Below, in pieces: positions 1-5,068 of a stretch of 5,068 bases of DNA. Origin of the DNA: an uncultured delta proteobacterium (GTDB lineage Bacteria; Myxococcota_A; Polyangia; Polyangiales; Ga0077539). Each line of letters begins with the position of its first letter. The first letter of the stretch is position 1. The stretch spans positions 1 to 5,068 of the forward strand of contig CAISKJ010000432.1 of NCBI GenBank assembly GCA_903885885.1, given 5' to 3'. Made by a program: the position numbers and the translations under genes. Below the pieces are notes generated by a model that was not told the origin of the DNA, ran no database searches, and saw only the letters and a list, made by a program, of their open reading frames with translations.

Positions 1-834
1 GCCGTTCACCACCGCGAGCGAGGCGCCGCCCGTGCGAGCCTGGCGGAGCAGCGCGAGGTCGGGCGCTTGCGGGTTGGTGCGCACGAGGTCGTCGATCATG
101 CCGTCGACCGTGCGCTGCTGCCGCGAGCGGAGCTCGGCGAGGTCGGCCGCGCCGCCGAGGAACACGCCCGGACCGAGGCGCGTCACCATCGTCGCGAGAG
201 GCGCGTCGGTGGCGAGCGCCGGCGCGTCGCCGTCGAGCACCGCGAGCGCGCGCTGCGTGTACGACGACTCGGACACCATGAGCGTGTTGGGCATCAGGGT
301 GAACTGCGTCGAGCGCGGCGTGGGTTGCTCTCCCTCGCGCAGCGGGGTGAGCACCGCGTGGCGCCCCAGCTGCGTCGAGGCGAGCGTGCGGTGATCGCGC
401 GTGGCGAGGTACCGCAGGCAGCGCTCGGCCTCGGCCTGCGTGAAGGTGCCGTCGACGAAGCCCGCAATGGCGCTCTGGTCGCGACCCTCCACCACCGAGC
501 GCTCGATACCCACGGTGATCGTGTCGGCCTTCGCCCACGGGTCGAAGCCACAGTTCTGCGTCACCTCCTGATACCGCTGCCCGAACTCGCGCTGCGCCTC
601 CGAGGCGTCGGCAGCCGGGCGCGCGAGCAGGTCGTGAAGGCGCGTCGCCGGCTGCCACGACCGCACGTTGCGGAAGTCGGCGATCACTACGCCCGCCGCG
701 TCGCGCGAGATGCGACCCGCCACGCCGGCGCCCGCGCTGGGACGCTTCAGGATCTTCCACGCCGCGAAGGCGACGAGCGCCCCGCACGCGACGACCACGA
801 GCCCGATCACACCGAAGAGTGCCTTGTTCTTCAC
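1..834 (-). CDS. Membrane-anchored extracytoplasmic protein of unknown function (3' end outside window)
   Basis: The frame is open from a GTG at 834 to the window edge, giving 278 codons without a stop. The start is well fixed: an in-frame TAG (852-850) lies six codons upstream, no other start codon falls between, and an AGGAG (851-847) sits 12 nt before the GTG. Residues about 5-26 form one hydrophobic segment after MKNK and are followed by KILKR. This looks like an uncleaved signal anchor with the rest outside the cytoplasm. VVAC at residues 14-17 resembles a lipobox, but the hydrophobic stretch continues past the Cys, so I favour an anchor. The soluble part has NCGFDPW (94-100) and a second Cys at 139, a possible disulfide. 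I do not recognise a family and assign no function. It lies 80 nt downstream of the B12-riboswitch lipoprotein operon, on the same strand. Confidence 0.85.
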   Translation of the reverse strand, partial: MKNKALFGVIGLVVVACGALVAFAAWKILKRPSAGAGVAGRISRDAAGVVIADFRNVRSWQPATRLHDLLARPAADASEAQREFGQRYQEVTQNCGFDPWAKADTITVGIERSVVEGRDQSAIAGFVDGTFTQAEAERCLRYLATRDHRTLASTQLGRHAVLTPLREGEQPTPRSTQFTLMPNTLMVSESSYTQRALAVLDGDAPALATDAPLATMVTRLGPGVFLGGAADLAELRSRQQRTVDGMIDDLVRTNPQAPDLALLRQARTGGASLAVVNG

Positions 835-846
835 GTTGCCGCGACG

Positions 847-851
847 CTCCT
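847..851 (-). promoter_or_regulatory. Ribosome binding site (AGGAG) overlapping an in-frame stop
   Basis: AGGAG lies 12 nt upstream of the GTG at 834, a slightly long spacing. Its first two bases are the last two of the in-frame TAG at 852-850. The pair therefore closes the frame upstream and fixes GTG 834 as the start. Confidence 0.6.
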
Positions 852-881
852 ATCCGACGCCGCCCGGCGCGGCGCGCGGAT
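852..881 (-). repeat. Inverted repeat/hairpin between the lipoprotein operon and the next gene
   Basis: Two nested stems are visible on the minus strand: ATCCG (881-877) with CGGAT (856-852), and GCCGC (873-869) with GCGGC (863-859). They are separated by a small internal loop (3 versus 2 nt), and the apical loop is 5 nt. No T-rich run follows, so it is not a classic intrinsic terminator. Its 3' foot touches the AGGAG of the next gene. It could attenuate transcription, protect the 3' end of the operon mRNA, or limit ribosome access. Confidence 0.45.
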
Positions 882-914
882 CCTACACATTCACCCCGGC
901 GCACACCAGCAGCG

Positions 915-1640
915 CTACCGCGGCCTCGCGTGGAGGGCCGCCACCGCGTCGAGGTCGAACCCCGTCGAGGGCTCGGCGATGCCCTGCGTGCGAAGATCGC
1001 GAACGCGCACGTAGCGGGCCCGCGCGACCCCGACACGCGCGAGGTCGAAGAGGTCGCCCCCCGACACGCGCGGATCGGTCGCGCAGAACCCGCTCTCGCG
1101 CGCGCTGTACACCGGGCTCCACCCCGCGCAGCCCACGTGGGGCCGCGGCCCCGACGGGTCGCACGCGAAGGTCGTCCAGGTGACCCCGTCGAGGCTCACC
1201 GAAACCTCGCCGAGCTCCTCCCAGTAGCGCTCGTTCGCGCCAGGCACCTGAAAGGGGTTTTCGAAGACCGCGAGGTCGTCGCCGGGGCCGTCGACGATGT
1301 CGACCTCGAAGCCCACGATGATCTCTCCGCCGGCGCCGAGGGACACCACATCGGTGCCGCCGCGAAGGTCTCCCGCGCCCTGCGGCGGGCCGAGCACAAC
1401 GCCCGGCAACTCGTCGGCGCCGAAGGTGGCCCCGGGCCCCGGCGTAAACGACACGAGGGTGGACGCATAATGTCCACCCGTAACGCGACCGTCTGCGAGG
1501 GTGAGCACGTCGCCCTCGTCGCACCCTGCTTCGGCGTCATGGTCGACGCGCGCGTCCATGGCGTCGGAGGGCGGCGCACCGCACCCCGAGGCGATCGACA
1601 CGGCGACGATCCACGCGCACACGCGCGTGGAGAAGTTCAC
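915..1640 (-). CDS. Surface lipoprotein of the VFENPF/GFDLDAV type, second gene of the B12-riboswitch operon
   Basis: This 241-residue protein starts at GTG 1640, whose last two bases belong to the TGA of the preceding gene (GTGA overlap, translational coupling). The frame stays open further upstream, but a start there would put over 40 extra residues before the signal peptide. The signal peptide ends in IASGC with the lipid Cys at residue 20. A short polar tether (21-45) follows, then a compact beta-rich domain. Visible motifs are TGGHYA (54-59), VLGPPQG (82-88), VVSLGAGG (98-105), VFENPF (125-130), a VSLDGVTW strand (148-155), GGDLFDLA (194-201), YVRVRD (210-215) and GFDLDAV (227-233). From memory, these occur in proteins annotated 'cell surface protein' in Bacteroidota and Planctomycetota, some next to YncE-like propellers. 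Mature Cys 40, 160, 171 and 186 could pair. Position and secretion suggest it assists the upstream propeller, perhaps in binding corrinoid; this is inference. Confidence 0.85.
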   Translation of the reverse strand: MNFSTRVCAWIVAVSIASGCGAPPSDAMDARVDHDAEAGCDEGDVLTLADGRVTGGHYASTLVSFTPGPGATFGADELPGVVLGPPQGAGDLRGGTDVVSLGAGGEIIVGFEVDIVDGPGDDLAVFENPFQVPGANERYWEELGEVSVSLDGVTWTTFACDPSGPRPHVGCAGWSPVYSARESGFCATDPRVSGGDLFDLARVGVARARYVRVRDLRTQGIAEPSTGFDLDAVAALHARPR

Positions 1641-3004
1641 GGCACGAACGCGATCCCCGCCGGGGGGTAAGTCCCCGACGAAAGCGGCGCCGTGGTGATC
1701 TCCATGCCGAGCGGGTTGAACACGCGAGCGCCCGCGCGCCCCGTCGTTCGATCGAGCACCCACACGTTGCCGCCCGGATCTCGCGCGATCGCGCCGATGG
1801 CGCCCGTCGACACGATGGTAGCGCCGATGCGCGAGCCCATCGGGGCGTCGAGGTTGAGCTCGACCACGCGCTCGCTCGAAGCGCCGCCCGCCATGAGCTG
1901 CGTCACGACCACCCAGGCGCGCGACTCGTCGAGCATCACGATGCCCTTGATGTCTCCGCCGAGCTGCGCCTCGGTCACCAGAAAGCCCGACGGGCGATAG
2001 GTCACCGGGTCGATCATCTCGACGCCGCCATCGAGCATCTGCGGGGGGGTGAACACCACCACGCCCCCCTCGACCACCACGAGGCGACCGCCGCGGGTCA
2101 CGTCCATCGCGACCGGGTTTCGCCCCGTGAGTCGTACGGCGTCGAACGCGGGCGTCGAGCCATCGATGTCGAGCAGGGTGTCGGTCGCGGGGTCGATCAC
2201 CGCGAGGGTGCCGTTGGTCACTGGTGTGAACGCGTTGAGGTTCTGCAGCGCGACGAACACGTGGCGGCCTGCGCGCACGATGGACGTCGGCTCCGGCGAC
2301 CCCGAGGTGTCACGATCGTCGGGCGAGCGCACCGGCGACAGGTCGATGCTGCGCAGCACCGCATCGGCGCCATCGCGCGACGGGTCTACCACCGCGATGC
2401 GCGGCACGGCGTACTGCACCACGTAGGCCTTGTCCGGCGCGTACGTGTACACATCGTAAGGGTTCGCCTGGTAGCGCGCGCCCCCGTCGCTCCCCGCGCG
2501 CAGCGGGATGCGCCGCAGCACGTTGGGGAGGTCCGTCGGGTCGAGCACGGCGAGCACGTCGTTGCCGCGCAGCAGGTTGTAGATCACGCAGCCGCTCTGC
2601 ACCGGCACGTGGTCTTGATCGGGGGCCATCACCGAACTCGCCACGAGCGAGGGCGTCGGTGCGAATCGACCCAGCGCATAGCCGCCGCTCACGAAGTTGC
2701 TCGTAGTCACGAGGACGCGCTCGAGCATGCATCCGGGGCTCGCACCGTCGGCCGCATCGTCGACATCCGCCGCGCCGTCTTTCGGCGCGTCGAGGGCCGC
2801 GTCGTCGCCGTCGGCCACGTCGGCATCGAAGCCGCCGTCAGCGGTCTTCTCCGCGTCGGGACCTGCGTCAGAAGTGTCCGCGGGGGTCGTCGGAACGTCG
2901 ACGACGCCGAGATCGTCCGTCGCGGGGTGCAGGGCCGCGTCGTCGAAGCAGCCAACGCTGAGCGCGGCCACCGTCAGCGTGAGGAGTGATGAACGAGAGG
3001 CCAT
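1637..3004 (-). CDS. YncE-like beta-propeller lipoprotein under B12-riboswitch control (BtuG-like candidate)
   Basis: This 455-residue protein starts at ATG 3004, which directly precedes a signal peptide (R4, hydrophobic 7-15) ending in LSVGC with the predicted lipid Cys at 19. Residues 20-91 are a low-complexity tether with 20 Asp in 72 residues, rich also in Ala, Gly and Pro, suited to hold the next domain away from the membrane. From about residue 92 to the end there are repeated strand units of the YVTN/YncE type: VLAVLDPTD, RIAVVDPS, TLAVIDPATD, VEMIDPVT, ERVVELNLD and VWVLDRTTG. About 360 residues would fit a seven-bladed propeller. Cys 92 and 139 are the only cysteines after Cys 19, so one disulfide is possible. 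The cobalamin riboswitch ends 80 nt upstream. In Bacteroidota, BtuG is a surface beta-propeller lipoprotein that binds B12 for BtuB; shared fold, lipid anchor and B12 control make a similar role likely, but orthology is not shown. No strong Shine-Dalgarno precedes the ATG. Confidence 0.88.
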   Translation of the reverse strand: MASRSSLLTLTVAALSVGCFDDAALHPATDDLGVVDVPTTPADTSDAGPDAEKTADGGFDADVADGDDAALDAPKDGAADVDDAADGASPGCMLERVLVTTSNFVSGGYALGRFAPTPSLVASSVMAPDQDHVPVQSGCVIYNLLRGNDVLAVLDPTDLPNVLRRIPLRAGSDGGARYQANPYDVYTYAPDKAYVVQYAVPRIAVVDPSRDGADAVLRSIDLSPVRSPDDRDTSGSPEPTSIVRAGRHVFVALQNLNAFTPVTNGTLAVIDPATDTLLDIDGSTPAFDAVRLTGRNPVAMDVTRGGRLVVVEGGVVVFTPPQMLDGGVEMIDPVTYRPSGFLVTEAQLGGDIKGIVMLDESRAWVVVTQLMAGGASSERVVELNLDAPMGSRIGATIVSTGAIGAIARDPGGNVWVLDRTTGRAGARVFNPLGMEITTAPLSSGTYPPAGIAFVP

Positions 3005-3022
3005 GAGTGAGGCTGGTTCCGT

Positions 3023-3040
3023 CCGCGCGCACCCGCGCGG
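3023..3040 (-). promoter_or_regulatory. GC hairpin in the leader just upstream of the propeller gene
   Basis: On the minus strand CCGCGC (3040-3035) pairs with GCGCGG (3028-3023) around a 6-nt loop, 18 nt before the ATG at 3004. The only purine-rich stretch before the start, GGACGGA (3024-3018), begins within the 3' arm. The hairpin could therefore restrict ribosome access. No T-run follows, so a terminator is unlikely. Confidence 0.4.
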
Positions 3041-3046
3041 TGTTGG

Positions 3047-3072
3047 AAGAAGGACCCGACGCGCCTGTCGGG
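3047..3072 (-). terminator. Putative intrinsic terminator in the riboswitch expression platform
   Basis: Eleven bases after the aptamer, CCCGAC (3072-3067) pairs with GTCGGG (3060-3055) around a 6-nt loop, followed at once by TCCTTCTT (3054-3047). This is a weak but real T-rich run for such a GC-rich genome. An alternative stem, CGACGC (3077-3072) with GCGTCG (3062-3057), uses some of the same bases, so the two cannot form together. Placement between aptamer and start codon suits a B12-dependent off switch. Which conformation B12 favours cannot be told from sequence alone. Confidence 0.5.
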
Positions 3073-3083
3073 CGTCGTGCCTT

Positions 3084-3249
3084 GCAACCTACAGCCTGGT
3101 CTCCTGACTCCCAGATCATCCTCCCGCGGCGCCTTCCCCGTGAAGGTGGCATCGTGCCGCGTTCGTCCCTGGATACAGTGGCGGGGGCCGCGCCGGCTTC
3201 GCACCGGACTTCCCATGAGCTGTCGCTGCGAAAGGATCGAAAACGTTGC
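3084..3249 (-). ncRNA. Cobalamin (B12) riboswitch aptamer
   Basis: The minus strand carries the conserved core in the right order. GGGAAGTCCGGTGCGAAGCCGG (3214-3193) holds the P4 5' strand and P5. CCCGCCACTGTA, ending at 3175, contains the B12 box. P7 is TCCAG (3173-3169) with CTGGG (3114-3110). P8 is CGCGGC (3161-3156) with GCCGCG (3130-3125), enclosing the peripheral TGCCACC and GGGGAAGG elements. AGTCAGGAGACC (3109-3098) closes the core. A 5-bp closing helix P1 pairs GCAAC (3249-3245) with GTTGC (3088-3084). The peripheral P8-P12 domain points to the class I form that binds adenosylcobalamin. Cobalamin riboswitches normally lower expression of B12 synthesis or uptake genes when B12 is plentiful. 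The next gene downstream on this strand is the propeller lipoprotein. Confidence 0.96.
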
Positions 3250-3256
3250 GCCCTGC

Positions 3257-3296
3257 GGTGCCCCGTCGGGGACCCCAACCGGACGCGTCGCGACCG
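3257..3296 (-). repeat. Two GC-rich hairpins between the methyltransferase gene and the riboswitch
   Basis: The first hairpin (3296-3280) has a 6-bp stem with a central T-T mismatch and a GAC loop. The second (3274-3257) is GGTCCCC pairing with GGGG and ACC around a GAC loop, with one bulged base, and ends 7 nt before the aptamer's P1. Neither has a T-rich run. They could mark the 3' end of the upstream transcript or insulate the aptamer fold. I see no convincing -35/-10 pair between 3250 and 3318, so the riboswitch promoter is unassigned. Confidence 0.4.
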
Positions 3297-3318
3297 TACG
3301 CGAACCCTCTCGCAACGG

Positions 3319-4134
3319 TCAAGCGCCCGGGATACCCCACCGGGCAAACACCGACCGGTCGTGCACCGCGAGGAAGTTGGCGTACTTGAAGTGCTCGTCG
3401 CGGACGGCGTTGTACGCAAAGGGCACCACGCGATCGGGCATCATCCGGTACACGCTGTAGCCATGGGCGGCGAAGAGCTCGCAGGCTTCGTGAAGGCGCG
3501 CCCCCGCGTCGAGCCAGGTGCCGCCGTATTCGAACTGCACACAGTCGACGTGGCGCCCGCTGAGCGTCTCGCGGAGCCCGCGCAGCACCGGGAGCTCATA
3601 GCCCTCGGTGTCGACCTTGATGAAGTCCACGTGGTCGAGGCCGAGCTCGGCGCGCACCGCGTCGAGGGGGCGCACGCGCACCGGCACGATGCGATCGGGG
3701 CCCTGCGCGGCGCTCTGGTCGCGCGACACGAACGACGAGAGCACCGACCCGCGGCCCTGGTCGTGAAAGCCGATCTCGCCCTCTTCTGCGCCGGCGCCCA
3801 TCGCGTGGAGGGTCACGCCGGAAAGAGACCCGATGCGCTCTTGCAACATCTCGAAGGTCGACGGCGACGCCTCGAAGCTGTGCACCACGCAGGCGGGATT
3901 GTAGCCCACGACGTCGCGCGCCCAGTCGCCCATGTTGGCGCCCACGTCGAAGGCGACGCGCCAGTGGGGAGCCCCCATGCGCATCACGAAGCCCTCGCCG
4001 TTGGAGGCAAAGTCGCAGTTGTTCAGGTTGTCGGCGATGTCGGTGTAGCGCGTGAGGCGCCCCGCGAGCCATCGCAGCGGGGCGTCGAGCGGGGTGCGCG
4101 CGATGCGAGAGGCGACTTCGAACAGCATTCCCAT
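3319..4134 (-). CDS. FkbM-family SAM-dependent methyltransferase
   Basis: Taking ATG 4134 as start gives 271 residues, near the usual FkbM size. The AdoMet-binding motif I is AFDVGANMGDW (residues 61-71). The acidic loop after strand 2 is SFEASP (86-91), where Glu 88 would contact the ribose of AdoMet. The FkbM hallmark VDFIKVDTEGYELPVL (169-184) follows strand 4. FkbM enzymes are mostly O-methyltransferases acting on sugars, polyketides or surface glycans; the substrate here cannot be read from sequence. ATG 4134 has GAGGA (4147-4143) at 8-nt spacing. The competing GTG 4164 would add ten residues and overlap the previous gene by GTGA but lacks a well-placed Shine-Dalgarno. No signal peptide is seen, so it is cytoplasmic. 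It is probably co-transcribed with the FG-GAP gene upstream. Confidence 0.92.
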   Translation of the reverse strand: MGMLFEVASRIARTPLDAPLRWLAGRLTRYTDIADNLNNCDFASNGEGFVMRMGAPHWRVAFDVGANMGDWARDVVGYNPACVVHSFEASPSTFEMLQERIGSLSGVTLHAMGAGAEEGEIGFHDQGRGSVLSSFVSRDQSAAQGPDRIVPVRVRPLDAVRAELGLDHVDFIKVDTEGYELPVLRGLRETLSGRHVDCVQFEYGGTWLDAGARLHEACELFAAHGYSVYRMMPDRVVPFAYNAVRDEHFKYANFLAVHDRSVFARWGIPGA

Positions 4135-4142
4135 TGGGTTGA

Positions 4143-4147
4143 TCCTC
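4143..4147 (-). promoter_or_regulatory. Ribosome binding site favouring ATG 4134 of the FkbM gene
   Basis: GAGGA stands 8 nt before ATG 4134. This is the reason to prefer that start over the GTG at 4164, whose nearest purine run (GAGG) ends only one base before it. Confidence 0.5.
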
Positions 4148-4160
4148 GTGGCCCCGGAGT

Positions 4161-5068
4161 TCACGCCTCGTCGGGGTCGTCATCACCGTCTGCGTCGACG
4201 GAAGCGTCGGCGCCGACCGGCTGCGGCGGAAGCATAACCGGCTCGCCCGACACCTCGCGGATCGCGGGGTCGTCGGACGGCGCCGAGCGCGTGAGCCGGA
4301 GCGCGCGCGTGGCGGTAATCTCTGCCGTGTCGGGCACCTCGTCGAGGTCGAAGCGGCCCATCACCCGCCGCGCGGGGTCGGCCTCCGGGGCGTGCAGCGT
4401 CGCGTCCATCGCGCGCAGCCCCGCCCGCGAGCCCGGGAGCACCACCGGCGGGCTGTTGTCCCAGTCGTGACGCACGACCACATCGCGCACGCCATCGCCG
4501 CTCACGTCGAGCACCTCGATCTCGACGGGCCAGCGGCCCACCGCGAGGCGACCGCGCCGCGTCCACGTGCGCCCGCTGCGGGCGAACCACGCGAGGTCGC
4601 CCTGCGGCAGCGTCGCCTGGTACGGGTTGCCCGTGTGCGCCACGAGCAGCTCGTCGCGCCCGTCGCCCGTCACGTCACCGACCGCGACCGCGCCGCAACC
4701 GTCGAGGCGGTCGAGCTCGACGAGCCCGCCGAAGCGCCCATCGCCGCGGTTCACCACGTAGCGCGTCGCACCGCCGCGGCCCCCGCCGCGCTCGCTCGTG
4801 TAGTGCTCGCAGACGACCACGTCGCGCCGACCGTCGCCGTCCATGTCGTACACCGCCGGACGACCGAGGCCCGCCTCGAGCCCTCGCGGCGGCACCGGAA
4901 CGAAGCGCAGCCGCTCACGCAAATGGCCTTCGCTGAGGGCAAATACGTGAAAGCTCTCGAGACAGTACAGCACGACCTCGTCGCGCACGTCGCCCTCCAG
5001 GTCGGCCGCGATCACACCGCGCGGGAAGGCGCAGGGCGACACGAGCGCGAGCGTGTGCTCGTCCTCGC
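4161..5068 (-). CDS. FG-GAP/VCBS repeat beta-propeller protein (5' end outside window)
   Basis: The frame is open to the window edge, with 301 codons visible. A GTG at 5042 is a possible but unlikely start, because it falls inside a repeat unit and no stop precedes it. Four calcium-loop repeats of the FG-GAP type occur 52-57 residues apart. Counted from the GTG at 5042, they are DLEGDVRDE (14), DMDGDGRRD (66), DVTGDGRDE (123) and DVSGDGVRD (179), each followed by a hydrophobic strand such as VVVC or LLVA. The first has Val instead of Gly in the loop. Such repeats build integrin-alpha-like propellers that bind calcium and are usually exported; the signal peptide would lie outside the window. 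After the last repeat a region without recognisable motifs ends in a strongly acidic tail (DADGDDDPDEA). The gene overlaps or closely precedes the FkbM gene, suggesting one operon. Ligand unknown. Confidence 0.9.
   Translation of the reverse strand, partial: EDEHTLALVSPCAFPRGVIAADLEGDVRDEVVLYCLESFHVFALSEGHLRERLRFVPVPPRGLEAGLGRPAVYDMDGDGRRDVVVCEHYTSERGGGRGGATRYVVNRGDGRFGGLVELDRLDGCGAVAVGDVTGDGRDELLVAHTGNPYQATLPQGDLAWFARSGRTWTRRGRLAVGRWPVEIEVLDVSGDGVRDVVVRHDWDNSPPVVLPGSRAGLRAMDATLHAPEADPARRVMGRFDLDEVPDTAEITATRALRLTRSAPSDDPAIREVSGEPVMLPPQPVGADASVDADGDDDPDEA

Noticed and set aside
784..795. Lipobox-like VVAC in the left-edge protein
   Set aside because: The hydrophobic stretch continues about nine residues beyond the Cys and then meets a positive cluster, which fits a transmembrane anchor better than a cleaved lipoprotein signal.
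884..893. TAGGAT with preceding TGTG as a possible -10 box for the left-edge gene
   Set aside because: It overlaps the inverted repeat, is poorly placed for an extended -10, and no plausible -35 lies 16-18 nt upstream.
67..1014. Plus-strand open frame of 315 codons at the left edge
   Set aside because: It crosses two minus-strand genes and their spacer and is low-complexity Arg/Ala/Val. The opposite strand has a fixed start, a Shine-Dalgarno and a membrane anchor.
1641..1763. Upstream extension of the second lipoprotein to a start at 1763
   Set aside because: It would place over 40 charged residues before the signal peptide and overlap the propeller gene by about 127 nt. GTG 1640 gives a clean signal peptide and lipobox.
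2261..2989. Plus-strand open frame of 242 codons
   Set aside because: It is antisense to the propeller lipoprotein and Arg/His/Val-rich without domain signals.
3310..3315. TTGCGA on the minus strand as a -35 for the riboswitch transcript
   Set aside because: The sequence 17 nt further on is GC-only, with no -10-like hexamer.
3007..4470. Long plus-strand open frame (487 codons) spanning the riboswitch, FkbM gene and part of the FG-GAP gene
   Set aside because: It runs antisense to a clear FkbM enzyme and a clear riboswitch. Its translation is Arg/Ala/His/Val-rich with no motif, as expected of a GC-rich shadow frame.

Overview
The window is about 70% G+C and looks bacterial. All five protein genes I can support lie on the minus strand, so the window reads right to left. 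The coding style is lipoproteins with long Asp/Ala-rich tethers, an FG-GAP propeller protein and GTGA gene overlaps. It suggests a large-genome myxobacterium (Myxococcota, perhaps Polyangiales). That placement is inference; no marker gene is present.

Right part (5068 to 3319): the C-terminal part of an FG-GAP/VCBS repeat propeller protein with four DxxGDxxxD-type calcium loops, its 5' end outside the window. An FkbM-family methyltransferase follows, overlapping it or starting 26 nt downstream. The two probably form one transcription unit.

Middle (3318 to 3005): a 314-nt non-coding stretch that holds the most informative element, a nearly canonical cobalamin (B12) riboswitch on the minus strand at about 3249-3084. 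It is preceded by GC-rich hairpins and followed by a terminator-like hairpin with a competing alternative stem, then a second hairpin before the start codon.

Left-centre (3004 to 915): the riboswitch leads into a two-gene lipoprotein operon. The first gene encodes a YncE-like beta-propeller on an Asp-rich tether. The second, coupled by a GTGA overlap, encodes a smaller surface lipoprotein with the VFENPF / GFDLDAV signature. In Bacteroidota, B12-riboswitch loci encode surface-exposed beta-propeller lipoproteins (BtuG) that capture corrinoids for BtuB. The same logic here, in a different phylum, points to a corrinoid-capture module at the cell surface. This is the main finding.

Left edge (834 to 1): an N-terminally membrane-anchored protein of unknown function, cut off at its 3' end by the window. 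It lies 80 nt downstream of the operon behind a hairpin, so whether it belongs to the B12-controlled unit is open.
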